From: JALZKA01 sp963725035
GTDB taxonomy: Bacteria > Actinomycetota > Thermoleophilia > Solirubrobacterales > 70-9
NCBI GenBank assembly: GCA_963725035.1
Contig: CAVRWX010000018.1
Coordinates: 434,001-498,000, forward strand
Length of the DNA stretch: 64,000 nt
Direction: 5' to 3'
The notes beneath the pieces are model-generated. The model had not been told where the DNA came from. It worked only from the letters and a program-made list of their open reading frames with translations, and did not search any database. Both the position numbers and the translations under genes were made by a program. Positions 48,038 to 56,255 of the stretch are shown here, one piece after another (positions within the stretch are counted from its first letter, which is position 1; the number at the start of each line of letters is the position of its first letter).

Positions 48038-48039
48038 GG

Positions 48040-48927
48040 TCAGACCCCGCGGTGCTGAAGCAGCTCGCCCTGCGCGGCGAGCTCCGCGATGTCGTCGCCG
48101 CGCATCGGCTCGCCGAGGTCCATGGACGCGGCGGCAACGCGCGCTGGGTCCTTGGCGTGGGTGGTCGCTTCGACGATCGCGCGCGCGCGGCGCTCGGGAT
48201 CGGACGACTTGAAGATGCCGGAGCCGACGAAGTTGCCCTCGGCGCCGAGCTGCATCGTGAGCGAGGCGTCGGCGGGGGTTGCGATGCCGCCGGCGCAGAA
48301 GAGCGGGACGGGAAGCCAGCCGGCCTCGGCGACCTCGGCGACAAGGTCGAGCGGCGCCTGGAGCTCCTTGGCAGCGGAGGGAAGCTCGGAAGAGTCGAGT
48401 GACTGAAGGTGGCGGATGCCGCCGGTGATGCCGCGCAGGTGGCGCACGGCCTCGACGATGTTGCCGGTACCCGCCTCGCCCTTGGAGCGGATCATGGCCG
48501 CGCCCTCGGCAATGCGCCGCAGCGCCTCACCCAGGTTGGTGGCGCCGCAGACGAACGGGATCTCGAAGGCCTGCTTCTCGATGTGGTTGGCCTCGTCGGC
48601 GGGCGTCAGGACCTCGGACTCGTCGATGTAGTCGACCTCGAGCGCCTCGAGCACCTGAGCCTCGGCGAAGTGGCCAATGCGCGCCTTGGCCATGACGGGG
48701 ATGGTCACGGCGGCCTGGATGGCCTTGATCATCGCGGGATCGGACATGCGCGCGACGCCTCCGTCGCGGCGGATGTCGGCCGGGACGCGCTCGAGCGCCA
48801 TGACCGCAACGGCGCCTGCGTCCTCGGCGACGCGGGCCTCATCGGGCGTTACGACATCCATGATCACGCCGCCCTTGAGCATCTCGGCAAGGCCGCGTTT
48901 GACCCGGAATGTGGCGCGTTCAGCCAT
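48040..48927 (-). CDS. pdxS: Pyridoxal 5'-phosphate synthase lyase subunit PdxS
   Basis: 295 residues from ATG 48927; the frame is open upstream to 49245 but that part is antisense to the next gene. TIM barrel with catalytic Lys81 (VMAKARIGH) and Lys149 (IRSKGEAGTG), strictly conserved DVVTPDEARVAEDAGAVAVM. With PdxT it makes pyridoxal phosphate directly from ribose 5-phosphate, glyceraldehyde 3-phosphate and glutamine. First gene of the minus-strand block. Confidence 0.97.
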   Translation of the reverse strand: MAERATFRVKRGLAEMLKGGVIMDVVTPDEARVAEDAGAVAVMALERVPADIRRDGGVARMSDPAMIKAIQAAVTIPVMAKARIGHFAEAQVLEALEVDYIDESEVLTPADEANHIEKQAFEIPFVCGATNLGEALRRIAEGAAMIRSKGEAGTGNIVEAVRHLRGITGGIRHLQSLDSSELPSAAKELQAPLDLVAEVAEAGWLPVPLFCAGGIATPADASLTMQLGAEGNFVGSGIFKSSDPERRARAIVEATTHAKDPARVAAASMDLGEPMRGDDIAELAAQGELLQHRGV

Positions 48928-49018
48928 CGGCGCTGAGGATACGGAAGAAGCCGCCAAGCGATGGGCTAACACTTCACGATTGCTTTGTCCGCGCCGCCCC
49001 GCTGCACTCCGGGGGGCG

Positions 49019-49058
49019 AACGTCCGTGAGTACGTCCTATAGGACGTAGTGACGGACG
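49019..49058. repeat. Left 40-bp palindromic repeat flanking the AbiEi/DUF559 gene
   Basis: Palindrome with arms CGTCCGT/ACGGACG and TACGTCC/GGACGTA around a TATA centre; only the 3-base joints GAG/GTG are unpaired. It is 39/40 identical to the copy at 49914-49953 in the same orientation. The gene's GTG start codon (49049) lies in its right arm. Confidence 0.85.
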
Positions 49059-49924
49059 AAGGCCTACATGCTCTGGCGAGCGAGCAACACAACCGGATCT
49101 CTCGTGCCCAGCTCGAAGGAGCCGGACTGAGTCGCACCGCGATTGAGCATCGAGTCGAGGTTGGTCGTCTTGTCCGCGTGATCGAGGGCGTGTTCGCATT
49201 TCCTCCGTTGATCAACGACGACCACGGGACGTGGATCGCGGCCACGCTCGCTTCCCCCGAGAGCTATCTCAACCGCCTGAGTGCAGCTTGCGCCTGGGGC
49301 GCTCTAGAACGCCGGCCCCCGTACGAGACGGTTGTTCGTCCCGGCAGCGGCGGTCCGCGCGTCTTCGACGGGGTCGTCGTCTACCGGAGCACAACTCTGG
49401 ATGGCGAGACAACGGAGCTCGACGGCATTCCGATCACGTCGATGCCTCGCACCCTCTTGGATCTCGCCTGCTTCGCAAGCAACAAGGGACTGGCTCGCGC
49501 AATTCGCGAGTCGATCCGACTTGAGCGAACCACGATGCGAGAGCTCGGGAACTACCTTGGCCGGTGCCAGCACAGGAGAGGATGCCTGCGACTGGCGGGG
49601 GGCCTCGCCCGATACCGGGATCTCCCAATCGAGAGGGCGCGTAGCGGCGCCGAGATTCGTGCCCTGGAGGTTCTACGCGACGCTGCTCGGCCCATGCCGA
49701 TTCTGAACGTGAAAGTCGCAGGAGAAGAAGCAGATCTGGTGTGGCGCCGCGAGAAGCTCATCATCGAGATCGACGGGGGCCCGTACCACCAGGACGTTGG
49801 CGAAGACGCTCGGAAGGAAGCCGCATGGCACGGCGCCGGCTGGCGAGTCGAACGCATCCCCAGCGACGACGTCTACGACAGCCCGGCCGCGCTCCTCTCC
49901 CTCTCGCCATCTCAACGTCCGTGA
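49049..49924 (+). CDS. AbiEi-type winged-helix protein fused to a DUF559 (Vsr-like) nuclease domain
   Basis: 291 residues from GTG 49049. The N-terminus (about 1-55) is an AbiEi-antitoxin-like winged helix (LASEQHNRISRAQLEGAGLSRTAIEHRVEVGRLV in parts, followed by GVFA). A middle part has TSMPRTLLDLA typical of these proteins. The C-terminal domain (about 200-291) is DUF559, a PD-(D/E)xK-like endonuclease fold: Asp229 in EADLVW, Glu240 and Asp242 in LIIEIDGGPYH, then WRVERIPSDDV. No AbiEii toxin gene is adjacent. Start and stop codons are inside the two flanking palindromes, so the gene and repeats may move or be regulated as one unit. Confidence 0.82.
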   Translation: MTDEGLHALASEQHNRISRAQLEGAGLSRTAIEHRVEVGRLVRVIEGVFAFPPLINDDHGTWIAATLASPESYLNRLSAACAWGALERRPPYETVVRPGSGGPRVFDGVVVYRSTTLDGETTELDGIPITSMPRTLLDLACFASNKGLARAIRESIRLERTTMRELGNYLGRCQHRRGCLRLAGGLARYRDLPIERARSGAEIRALEVLRDAARPMPILNVKVAGEEADLVWRREKLIIEIDGGPYHQDVGEDARKEAAWHGAGWRVERIPSDDVYDSPAALLSLSPSQRP

Positions 49925-49953
49925 GTACGTCCTATGGGACGTAGTGACGGACG
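49914..49953. repeat. Right 40-bp palindromic repeat flanking the AbiEi/DUF559 gene
   Basis: Direct copy of the left repeat with one A to G change at the centre (49936). Here the outer arms extend to AACGTCCGT/ACGGACGTT. The gene's TGA stop (49922-49924) lies in its left arm. Confidence 0.85.
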
Positions 49954-50044
49954 TTTGCCCGGCTCGCTAGCGCGAGCTGCGCTTCGAGGTCGACGAGGGG
50001 TGAGCGTGCGGCTTCCGGCCTTCCTCGGTCTCGCCCGGCCGTGG

Positions 50045-50965
50045 CTACTTCAGCTTGAAGGCGCGGATGCGGTCCTTGTAGGCGCCCTTGTCACGGGAGT
50101 AGACCCCGTAGGCGAGCGCCTGGACCAGCGCCAGGAGCGACGTGTTCGACTGGATGAAGGACGGGCTGTTCGATGAGAAGTAGAGGGTGAGGTCCGAGTG
50201 CTCGCCGACCTCGCTCAGCGTCGCGTCCGTGATGGCCAGCGTGGTCGCCTGACGATGCTTGGCGAGCTTCATCGCGCGAACGACGATCGGATGGGCCCGG
50301 CCGGCGCTGAACGCGATGACCAGGGCGCCCTCCTCCAGGCGGCTGAGGCGCGTGATCGAGTCCTGGCGGGGGCTTGCAACGACCTCGGCGCGGATGTCAA
50401 GAAGGGCAAGCAGATGGCGCAGGTAGCTCGCGAAGAAGGCGAGCTGGTCCATGCCGACGATCATCACGCGGTTCGCGCCCGCAAGAGCTTCGACGCACGC
50501 CTCGATCTGGTCGGCGCTGAGATTGCGGACCGTGTCCTCGAGGTCGCCGTGGTCGGCGGCGAGTGAAGCCTCGAACTCTGAGTGGTCGAAGTCGAAGAGC
50601 GAGCTCTTTTCCTTGGTGCCGTTCTCACTCGGACGGGTCCGGTACTCCTCGATCGCTGCCTGCTGAAGCTCGGGATAGCCCTCGAAGCCGAGTGCCTGGG
50701 AGAAGCGGACGACGGTCGAGGACGAGGTGGAGGCGCGGCGGGCGAGCTCCTCAGCCGTCTGGAAGGCGGCCTCGTCGAGATGGTCGACTATGTAGCGGGC
50801 CACGTCCTTCTGCGAGCGGGAAAACTCTTCGAAGCGCTCGGTGATGAACGCGGAAAGTGTCTTTGCTTCCTTCTTGGACTTGGTCCGTGTCGCCGACCCG
50901 TTGCCGCGTGAAGCTGCACGGGACGTCGAGGAAGCCGGGCGGGTCTTCGTCGCAGTCTTGCTCAC
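50045..50965 (-). CDS. MurR/RpiR-family transcriptional regulator
   Basis: 306 residues. After a basic low-complexity stretch (1-35), an RpiR helix-turn-helix (about 38-110, SQKDVARYIVDHLDEAAFQTAEELARRASTSSSTVVRFSQALGF in pieces) and a C-terminal SIS sugar-phosphate-binding domain (about 150-290, RVMIVGMDQLAFFASYLRHLL, VIAFSAGRAHPIVVRAM). Such regulators respond to phosphosugars. No sugar catabolic operon is adjacent, so the target is unknown. Confidence 0.9.
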   Translation of the reverse strand: MSKTATKTRPASSTSRAASRGNGSATRTKSKKEAKTLSAFITERFEEFSRSQKDVARYIVDHLDEAAFQTAEELARRASTSSSTVVRFSQALGFEGYPELQQAAIEEYRTRPSENGTKEKSSLFDFDHSEFEASLAADHGDLEDTVRNLSADQIEACVEALAGANRVMIVGMDQLAFFASYLRHLLALLDIRAEVVASPRQDSITRLSRLEEGALVIAFSAGRAHPIVVRAMKLAKHRQATTLAITDATLSEVGEHSDLTLYFSSNSPSFIQSNTSLLALVQALAYGVYSRDKGAYKDRIRAFKLK

Positions 50966-51005
50966 GGCGGCTTGATTCGCCCCGCCTCACGCTTTCCCTT
51001 CACGC

Positions 51006-51452
51006 GTGCAGGAAATTTGCGCAGGCGACGTCGCCGAGGTGATCTGTGGTTGGATCGTGCGCGTGGGTCTCGAGGGAGCGCTGCGCCTGACCAACCGCAA
51101 CATGATCGCCTTCGATCTGGCGCTCGGCTCGGGCGCACTGCTTGCGCCGAAGGCGACCCTTGCCGCGCTCGGCCACGACGCCCCCTCCGAGGACGCCGAG
51201 CACCTCTTCCGGCGCTGCGGGCCGATCTGGCTCACCTTCGCCGCCGCGCATCTGGTCGCCGACCGCCGCGGCGAGAGCCGTGACTGGTGGGCGCTCGCGT
51301 GGCTGCGCGCCACCGAGTTGGCAACTGATGTCGTGTGGGCGCGCTCGCCCGCGGTCAGCCGGCCTGGCGCCGCCGAAGGGCTAAAGCTCGCCGGTGTGGC
51401 GAACGGCGCGATGGCCCTGGGCTTCGCCTGGCTCGCTTCGCGGAGCCGTTAG
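51006..51452 (+). CDS. Small membrane protein of unknown function
   Basis: Up to 148 residues; the GTG at 51006 is the longest start, GTG 51057 or ATG 51102 are alternatives. Hydrophobic stretches at about 35-52, 72-84, 92-108 and 125-143 suggest three or four helices. The pattern IAFDLALGSGALLAPKATLAALG is like small DUF4267-type or DoxX-like proteins, but I do not recognise a family. Confidence 0.5.
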   Translation: MQEICAGDVAEVICGWIVRVGLEGALRLTNRNMIAFDLALGSGALLAPKATLAALGHDAPSEDAEHLFRRCGPIWLTFAAAHLVADRRGESRDWWALAWLRATELATDVVWARSPAVSRPGAAEGLKLAGVANGAMALGFAWLASRSR

Positions 51453-51520
51453 CCGTCCGCCGGCGGCTGGGCCTGGCGTTCGAGCTCGTCCTCGTCGACG
51501 AGCCTGTCAGGCTCCTGGCA

Positions 51521-51862
51521 ATGCAGCACTTCGACGGACTCCCCGACTCCAGGACAAGCCTCCGCGGCCTGAATGCCGAAGGCGACGAGGTTTGGCTCGT
51601 CCGCTCGATCTCCCAGAAGCTCTACCGGTGCCCCGGCTGCGGGCGCGCCGTCGAGATCGGCATGGAGCACGTAATCGTCCAGACCATTGCGCGGCTTGGC
51701 GGCACGGAGCATCAGCACTGGCATCGCAGCTGCGTCGAGGATGGGCCGATGCTCGAGTTGCGGCAACTCCGCAAGGTGAGCGCGTTCGAATCGAGGCCCG
51801 GCAAGCTCCAGGAGCGCGGGCGCTCGAAGGCCGGGCGGCGCCGGCGCGACATGCGCCGGTAG
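51521..51862 (+). CDS. Small actinobacterial zinc-motif protein (ATP/GTP-binding protein-like annotation)
   Basis: 113 residues from ATG 51521. Contains EVWLVRSISQKLYRCPGCGR (a strand leading to CPGC), then EIGMEHVIVQ, HQHWHRSCVE and a strongly basic tail. The Cys pair with later His and Cys (HWHRSC) probably binds one zinc. Short proteins of this pattern occur widely in actinobacteria and have no proven function. The frame is open upstream without a convincing start. Confidence 0.6.
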   Translation: MQHFDGLPDSRTSLRGLNAEGDEVWLVRSISQKLYRCPGCGRAVEIGMEHVIVQTIARLGGTEHQHWHRSCVEDGPMLELRQLRKVSAFESRPGKLQERGRSKAGRRRRDMRR

Positions 51863-51945
51863 TGCGCCGGCAGCCGCCGGCCTAGCGCGCACATTTCGCA
51901 ATTGACCGATGGCGCGCTGCGGCGCCTCGCGGCTAGCGTCGCGGC

Positions 51946-52560
51946 ATGTTCCCCGCCCACCTCTGGCGTCCCGGGCCGCTTCGGTTCGCGATCCTCGTGG
52001 GCGGGCTGTGGTTGTTCGGGACGGGCGAGGCGATGATCGTCGCGGCGGATCTCGGTAACTCGCCGTGGACGGTCCTGGCTGAAGGCACGGCGGAGAACAC
52101 GCCGCTCGAGATCGGCGGCGCGACTGTGGCGATCTCGTTTCTGGTGCTGTGCGCGTGGGTGCCGCTTCGGCAGACGCCGGGGCTGGGGACGGTGATGAAC
52201 GCGATCGTGATCGGCATCGCGCTTGGCGTCATGGTGGAAGTGCTGCCAAGTGATCCGGCTGATGGGTGGCGGTGGGTGCTCTTGGCCGGCGGGATCGCGC
52301 TGGTCGCGGTCGGCGGTGGGATCTATCTGGGGGCGCGCCTTGGACCCGGTCCGCGCGATGGGTTGATGACCGGGTTGCACGCCCGTACGGGCAAGTCACT
52401 CCGGCTGGTGCGGACGGTGATCGAGGTGTCAGCGCTGGCGTGCGGGTTTGCGCTCGGCGGGACGGTCGGGATCGGCACGGTCGCGTTCGCGCTGCTCATC
52501 GGCCCGGGCGTACAGGCCGCGTTCTACCGGGCACAGCCGGCGATGCGGAATCTGCGCTGA
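51946..52560 (+). CDS. YczE/YyaS/YitT-family membrane protein
   Basis: 204 residues with five membrane helices (about 13-33, 55-75, 83-100, 108-127, 150-180). Blocks ILVGGLWLFGTGEAMIVAADLGNSPWTVLAEG and GPGPRDGLMTGLHARTG match YczE-like proteins of Bacillus, whose biochemical role is not known. Many codons end in G, unlike the C-ending use of the neighbours, which could point to transfer. Confidence 0.82.
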   Translation: MFPAHLWRPGPLRFAILVGGLWLFGTGEAMIVAADLGNSPWTVLAEGTAENTPLEIGGATVAISFLVLCAWVPLRQTPGLGTVMNAIVIGIALGVMVEVLPSDPADGWRWVLLAGGIALVAVGGGIYLGARLGPGPRDGLMTGLHARTGKSLRLVRTVIEVSALACGFALGGTVGIGTVAFALLIGPGVQAAFYRAQPAMRNLR

Positions 52561-52843
52561 CGAAACTGCTACTGCGCCCAGTCGCCGGAGTCGGGGCAGT
52601 TGCCCTCGCCGGGCGGGGAGCAGGTGAAGGCGGTAAGGTCCGGACGGGCTGCTCGCGACTGCGTGACGGTCGTGCCACTGCTCCGATTCAGCGGTGACGG
52701 AGTAAGCGCTTGCCTGCGCGTCCACAGTCGGATGCGTCGTCGACAGAACGAACGTCGCTCACGTGAGACGTATCGGCGGGCCGCGCACACCCTTTAGCGG
52801 TGTGCGCTGTGTTGTTATGGCGGCGGACCCGAGCCGCCGCGGC
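52561..52843. other. Region without a clear gene, with a possible gene relic
   Basis: About 280 bases. On the minus strand two frames read like the end of a secreted protein (for example AFTCSPPGEGNCPDSGDWAQ before a stop at 52569-52571) but no start or family is visible. A perfect 10-bp palindrome CTCACGTGAG occurs at 52758-52767, flanked by ACGTC-like bases. Possibly a decayed gene and a repeat element. Confidence 0.35.
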
Positions 52844-53203
52844 TCAGTTCTTGCGCGGGATGGTCTCGAGAACGAAGACCTCGGTGGCAACGCTGTCCTT
52901 GATCTTCTTTGAGAATCGCGCTGTGATCTTGCGATGCATCGCTCTTGCCACAACGTCGGCGGTCTCTCGCTCGAAAGACGCCATAGTGCGCCTGGGTCCG
53001 TCGTCTTCAGTTCTGTTGGCGATTCCCTCTTTGAGTTCAGCCGCTGAAGCCTCTGGAAAGGACCATCGAACCACGCCAACGTCGAGCTCCACGGATCCGT
53101 CGGTTGGTGCTGTGTCGGCGTAGCGATTCCAGACCGAGTTGAGCGACGCGCACAGCGATTTGGACAGGTCGTCCTGCTCTGGCGCCTCAATCGGGTCAGG
53201 CAT
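52844..53203 (-). CDS. MpsC-like protein (DUF2294)
   Basis: 119 residues from ATG 53203, chosen for the GGAGG six bases upstream; the open frame begins at 53299. Sequence blocks LSKSLCASLNSVWNRYADTAP, VVRWSFPEASAAELKEGI, and ARFSKKIKDSVATEVFVLE match the DUF2294 pattern, named after MpsC of a Na+-translocating membrane-potential system in staphylococci. No MpsA or MpsB gene is nearby. In actinobacteria such stand-alone genes are common and uncharacterised. Confidence 0.75.
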   Translation of the reverse strand: MPDPIEAPEQDDLSKSLCASLNSVWNRYADTAPTDGSVELDVGVVRWSFPEASAAELKEGIANRTEDDGPRRTMASFERETADVVARAMHRKITARFSKKIKDSVATEVFVLETIPRKN

Positions 53204-53411
53204 GTGGGCCTCCACTATCTCGTTCCCTCGTGGGTGGCACTCGGCGGGCAGAGGAAACGAAGAGATCCCAGCGGGCAGACCAATCGTACCCCTTGCCACA
53301 AACGTGAGCGACAGTCCTAGGCGCTGACCTCCGCGGAAGTCGCAATGTCCGGGAGCGCACCCCGCTTCGCCTCACCGGGATCGACGTCGTTTCCGGAGGT
53401 CGGGCCGGCGT

Positions 53412-55568
53412 TCAGAAGCTGATGTTCCAGCCCCAATCGACGTCGAACTCGTATTGGTCATGGTCCGTTTCGTACGAGTCGTCGCCGTTGAATTGGGTCA
53501 TCCCGGACTCATAGAAGGGGTAGTCGTAGGTTCGCATGAGGTCGGGGTACTGGAGCGGTGTCCAGTTCTCGGTGTGGGTGCCCGTACCCGGGCAGCTGAC
53601 GGTGACGTCGAAGGAGCCCTCGAACACGCGGAGAGTGACCGAGTAGTAGCTCTGGGCGGGGTCGTCGGTGTCCTCAAAGATCGTCAGCTCGGCCTGGCCG
53701 GTGACGGGTCCGGAGCCGGCGAAGGTGCATCCCTCTTCGTTCGTGCCGTCGACGACCACGCCGAAGCTGGCGTCGCCCTTGTAGCCGTCCTCGAAGTACT
53801 CCTCCATCGTGAAGGTGGCGTTCCATGACTCCTCGACGCCGACGACGTCGCTGTCGCCCCCGACCACGGTCGCGGTGCCGGCCGCGGTGCCGCTGAGCGT
53901 GCCGCCGCCGCCCGACTTGCAGGAGCGCTTTTTCTCGGCGCTGCAGATGTCAGGGTCGTCAGCGGTGTTCGCCTCGGTGCCCGGCGCGCCGCCGTGGCAG
54001 AGGTCGCGGCCGCTCGATCCCGTGCAGGTGTCGGTGTCCTCGTCGCCGTAGAGCGAGTCGTTGCCTGGGCCGCCATCGATGGTGTCGTTCTCCGTGCCGC
54101 CGCGAAGCTCGTCGTTGCCCTTACCGCCGAGCAGCGCGTCTGCGCCTCCACCTCCGCGTCCAACGTCGGCGAACTTGCCGCCGGTGAGGGTGTCCGCGTC
54201 GCCGCCTCCGTCGAGGACGTTGTCCTGCGCCTTGGCGAAGAGCTCATCGGCTCCATCCTCGCCATTTGCGACCGCGCCGATGGACTCGGCATACACGCGG
54301 TCGGCGTCCGCTCCGCCGTTGGCGACGTCGTTCGCGCCCTTGCCGGTGCGGACCTGGTCGGCGCCGGGCCCGCCCGTCACTTCGTCTGCGTCGTCTCCGC
54401 CGTCAACCTTGTCGACGCCGAAGCCTCCGGTGACGTTGACGTCGTCGCCGTCCGCGCCGAGAACCCGGTCATCGCCGCCTGCGCCGTCCATGACGTCCGG
54501 ATAAGGAGTTCCCTTGAGAAGGTCGTTGCCCTCGCCGCCGTCGAAGTGGACGCCCCGCTCGGCCCCCGAGAGCGTGTCGGCATCTCCCTCGCCGAAGAGG
54601 CGGGCGCCTTTCGCGAGCGCCGTGAGTTGGTCGTTGTCGGCACCGCCGTAGAGCTCGTCGTCCTTGCCGGTGTCGGTGTCGAGGTTGTCGTTGCCTTCGT
54701 TGCCGAAGAGCGTGTCGGTGCCGGCACCCCCCTCGATGTCGTCGTTGCCCTCGCCACCTGAGACGAGCGCGTCGTTGCCGCGGTCGGCGAAGATCGTGTC
54801 GTCGTCGCCATCACCGTAGATCTCGTCGGCGAACTTGCTGCCTCGGAACGAGTCGTTGCCATCACCGCCCTCGAGCCTCACGCTCTCCGCGGAGGCAGTG
54901 AGCCTGTCGTTGCCTTCGCTGCCCAGAGCGGTGCTGTTCTCAGCCTCGGCGAAGATCGTGTCGTTGTCGTCGCCGCCGTCGGCTTGATCATCCTCGCCCG
55001 GGCCGGTGCTGATCCGGTCTCGGTCGGCGCCTCCGTCCAGGGTCTCGGTCCCCTGCCCGCCTGCGACGGTGTCGTCGCCATCCCCGCCGTCAAGGAAGAC
55101 GACGTCGCCGAGGGAGTAGAGCTGGTCGTCGCCGGCGTCGCCGTGGGCCGCGGAATTGGAGCCGTCGACGGTGATGATGTCGTCGCCCTCGCCGCCCCAC
55201 GCTTCGTCACCCGGGCCTGCGCCCGTCTCGATGGTGTCGTTGCCGGCATCGCCGTAGATCCGATCGGTCTCAGTCCCGCCGAGAATGTCGTCGGAGGCAC
55301 CGCTTCCGCAGATGAGGTCGGCGCCGCCCCTGGCCTCGATCGTGTCCTTGCCCAGGGAGCCGACGATCACGTCGGGGCCGGCCGTGCCGACAAGCCGGCC
55401 AGCGTCGCCCTCGAAGTCGTAGATGGTCGCCTCCACCCCATCGCACTCCGGAATCCCGCCTCCTGCGCCGGCCGGCGGTGCGAGCGAGACAAGCGCCACC
55501 AGCGTGCCCAGCGATGCAACGGCGACGGAACGGACAAGCGAGGTACGGCAACGCGCGACGACTGACAT
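53412..55568 (-). CDS. Secreted RTX protein with hemolysin-type calcium-binding repeats
   Basis: 718 residues. Sec signal peptide about 1-36 (LGTLVALVSLAPPAGAGGG). From about 55 to 545 come roughly twenty GGxGxDxxx nonapeptide-type repeats (GGTETDRIYGDAGNDTI, GGEGNDDIEGGAGTDTLFGNEGND), which form calcium-binding parallel beta-rolls. A C-terminal beta-rich domain (about 560-718) with CTFAGSGP follows. No type I secretion genes are near, and the Sec signal suggests export by the general pathway. Ribosome site AGGGAGGGG upstream of ATG 55568. Confidence 0.88.
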   Translation of the reverse strand: MSVVARCRTSLVRSVAVASLGTLVALVSLAPPAGAGGGIPECDGVEATIYDFEGDAGRLVGTAGPDVIVGSLGKDTIEARGGADLICGSGASDDILGGTETDRIYGDAGNDTIETGAGPGDEAWGGEGDDIITVDGSNSAAHGDAGDDQLYSLGDVVFLDGGDGDDTVAGGQGTETLDGGADRDRISTGPGEDDQADGGDDNDTIFAEAENSTALGSEGNDRLTASAESVRLEGGDGNDSFRGSKFADEIYGDGDDDTIFADRGNDALVSGGEGNDDIEGGAGTDTLFGNEGNDNLDTDTGKDDELYGGADNDQLTALAKGARLFGEGDADTLSGAERGVHFDGGEGNDLLKGTPYPDVMDGAGGDDRVLGADGDDVNVTGGFGVDKVDGGDDADEVTGGPGADQVRTGKGANDVANGGADADRVYAESIGAVANGEDGADELFAKAQDNVLDGGGDADTLTGGKFADVGRGGGGADALLGGKGNDELRGGTENDTIDGGPGNDSLYGDEDTDTCTGSSGRDLCHGGAPGTEANTADDPDICSAEKKRSCKSGGGGTLSGTAAGTATVVGGDSDVVGVEESWNATFTMEEYFEDGYKGDASFGVVVDGTNEEGCTFAGSGPVTGQAELTIFEDTDDPAQSYYSVTLRVFEGSFDVTVSCPGTGTHTENWTPLQYPDLMRTYDYPFYESGMTQFNGDDSYETDHDQYEFDVDWGWNISF

Positions 55569-55614
55569 GAGTTCCCCTCCCTGGGATGCGAAAGCTGAAT
55601 TGACTCAGATTCTG

Positions 55615-55634
55615 ACAAACGGCGTTGACGCCGT
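55615..55634 (-). terminator. Possible terminator after the 125-residue secreted protein gene
   Basis: Minus strand ACGGCG-TCAA-CGCCGT followed by TTGT, 53 nt after the stop at 55687. The T tract is short, so this is weak. It could instead serve as a regulatory hairpin for the RTX gene. Confidence 0.35.
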
Positions 55635-55686
55635 CAGACGGCGCGGCGCTATTCGCACCCTGCGCGTGCGGTTGTCCCTCGGGTAC

Positions 55687-56064
55687 TTAGTCGCCGAGAC
55701 GGATCGTCCTGCTGTTGTCCGCCTTGCACTCGGAGGTGCCAGGAGCGCGCGCGTAGTGCTTCCCCTTGAGGCCAGGCTGACCGACGGACCACCGGTACTT
55801 GCCGTTCGAGAACGACGTGCTGTCCTGGCTGCCCGTGTAGACGTCGTCGCCGCCGCCCTGTGAGCCGCCCTTCTCCTTGTAGATCTTGACGAGACGGTCG
55901 TCGGCGCAATCGTTCTCGTCCGAGCTCTTCACCGTGCCAACGGGATCGCCACCCTCGGACTTGATCGTCACCGTTGTATCGGCCTTGCCACCGCTTGCGG
56001 GGGCGGTCGTAACCAGCGCGCCGCAGACCACGAGCCCGATGATCGTCATCACTGTCGCCTTCAA
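55687..56064 (-). CDS. Small secreted protein of unknown function
   Basis: 125 residues from TTG 56064 with GGGGAGGAA five bases upstream. Signal peptide about 1-24 (MTIIGLVVCGALVTTAPASG). The mature part has KIYKEKGG and YRWSVGQPGLKGKHYARA, two cysteines (53, 112) probably paired, and no known domain. Similar short Gly/Lys/Asp-rich secreted proteins occur in Thermoleophilia-like genomes. It lies upstream of the RTX gene on the same strand. Confidence 0.7.
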   Translation of the reverse strand: MKATVMTIIGLVVCGALVTTAPASGGKADTTVTIKSEGGDPVGTVKSSDENDCADDRLVKIYKEKGGSQGGGDDVYTGSQDSTSFSNGKYRWSVGQPGLKGKHYARAPGTSECKADNSRTIRLGD

Positions 56065-56150
56065 GATTTCCTCCCCGTTAGATCAGCTTGTTACGTGACC
56101 GTACCACTGGTTGAGCCCCGCCGCTTGTCGGCCTACGTCGGGGCTCGCGT

Positions 56151-56178
56151 ATGGGCCGGGGTGGATCGAACACCGACC
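56151..56178. repeat. Partial copy of the tRNA-Met 3' end
   Basis: The block matches the T-arm and acceptor end of the tRNA-Met gene (56181-56210) except for two missing C, and lies directly beyond its 3' end. Such tandem tRNA 3' copies are typical traces of site-specific integration. Confidence 0.5.
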
Positions 56179-56181
56179 AAA

Positions 56182-56255
56182 TGGGCCGGGGTGGACTCGA
56201 ACCACCGACCGACGGATTATGAGTCCGCTGCTCTAACCAGCTGAGCTACCGGCCC
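56182..56255 (-). tRNA. tRNA-Met (CAT anticodon, elongator type)
   Basis: Acceptor GGGCCGG/CCGGCCC, D arm GCTC..GAGC, anticodon stem GCGGA/TCCGT with loop CTCATAA (anticodon CAT), T arm GGTGG-TTCGAGT-CCACC, discriminator A. The AGAGCAGCGGACTCATAATCCG pattern is that of elongator tRNA-Met in actinobacteria. CCA not encoded. tRNA-Ile2 with the same anticodon cannot be fully excluded. Confidence 0.92.

Noticed and set aside
49019..49953. CRISPR array from the repeated 40-bp sequence
   Set aside because: Only two copies, spaced by a full gene, with no cas genes; the palindrome design is also unlike a CRISPR repeat-spacer array.
53600..55500. DNA tandem repeats or satellite in the RTX gene region
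   Set aside because: The periodicity comes from the protein repeat GGxGxDxxx; nucleotide units vary and the frame is open throughout.
56182..56255. tRNA-Ile2 (lysidine-modified CAT anticodon)
   Set aside because: The anticodon arm and D-arm pattern correspond to elongator tRNA-Met of actinobacteria; no tilS context to suggest otherwise.
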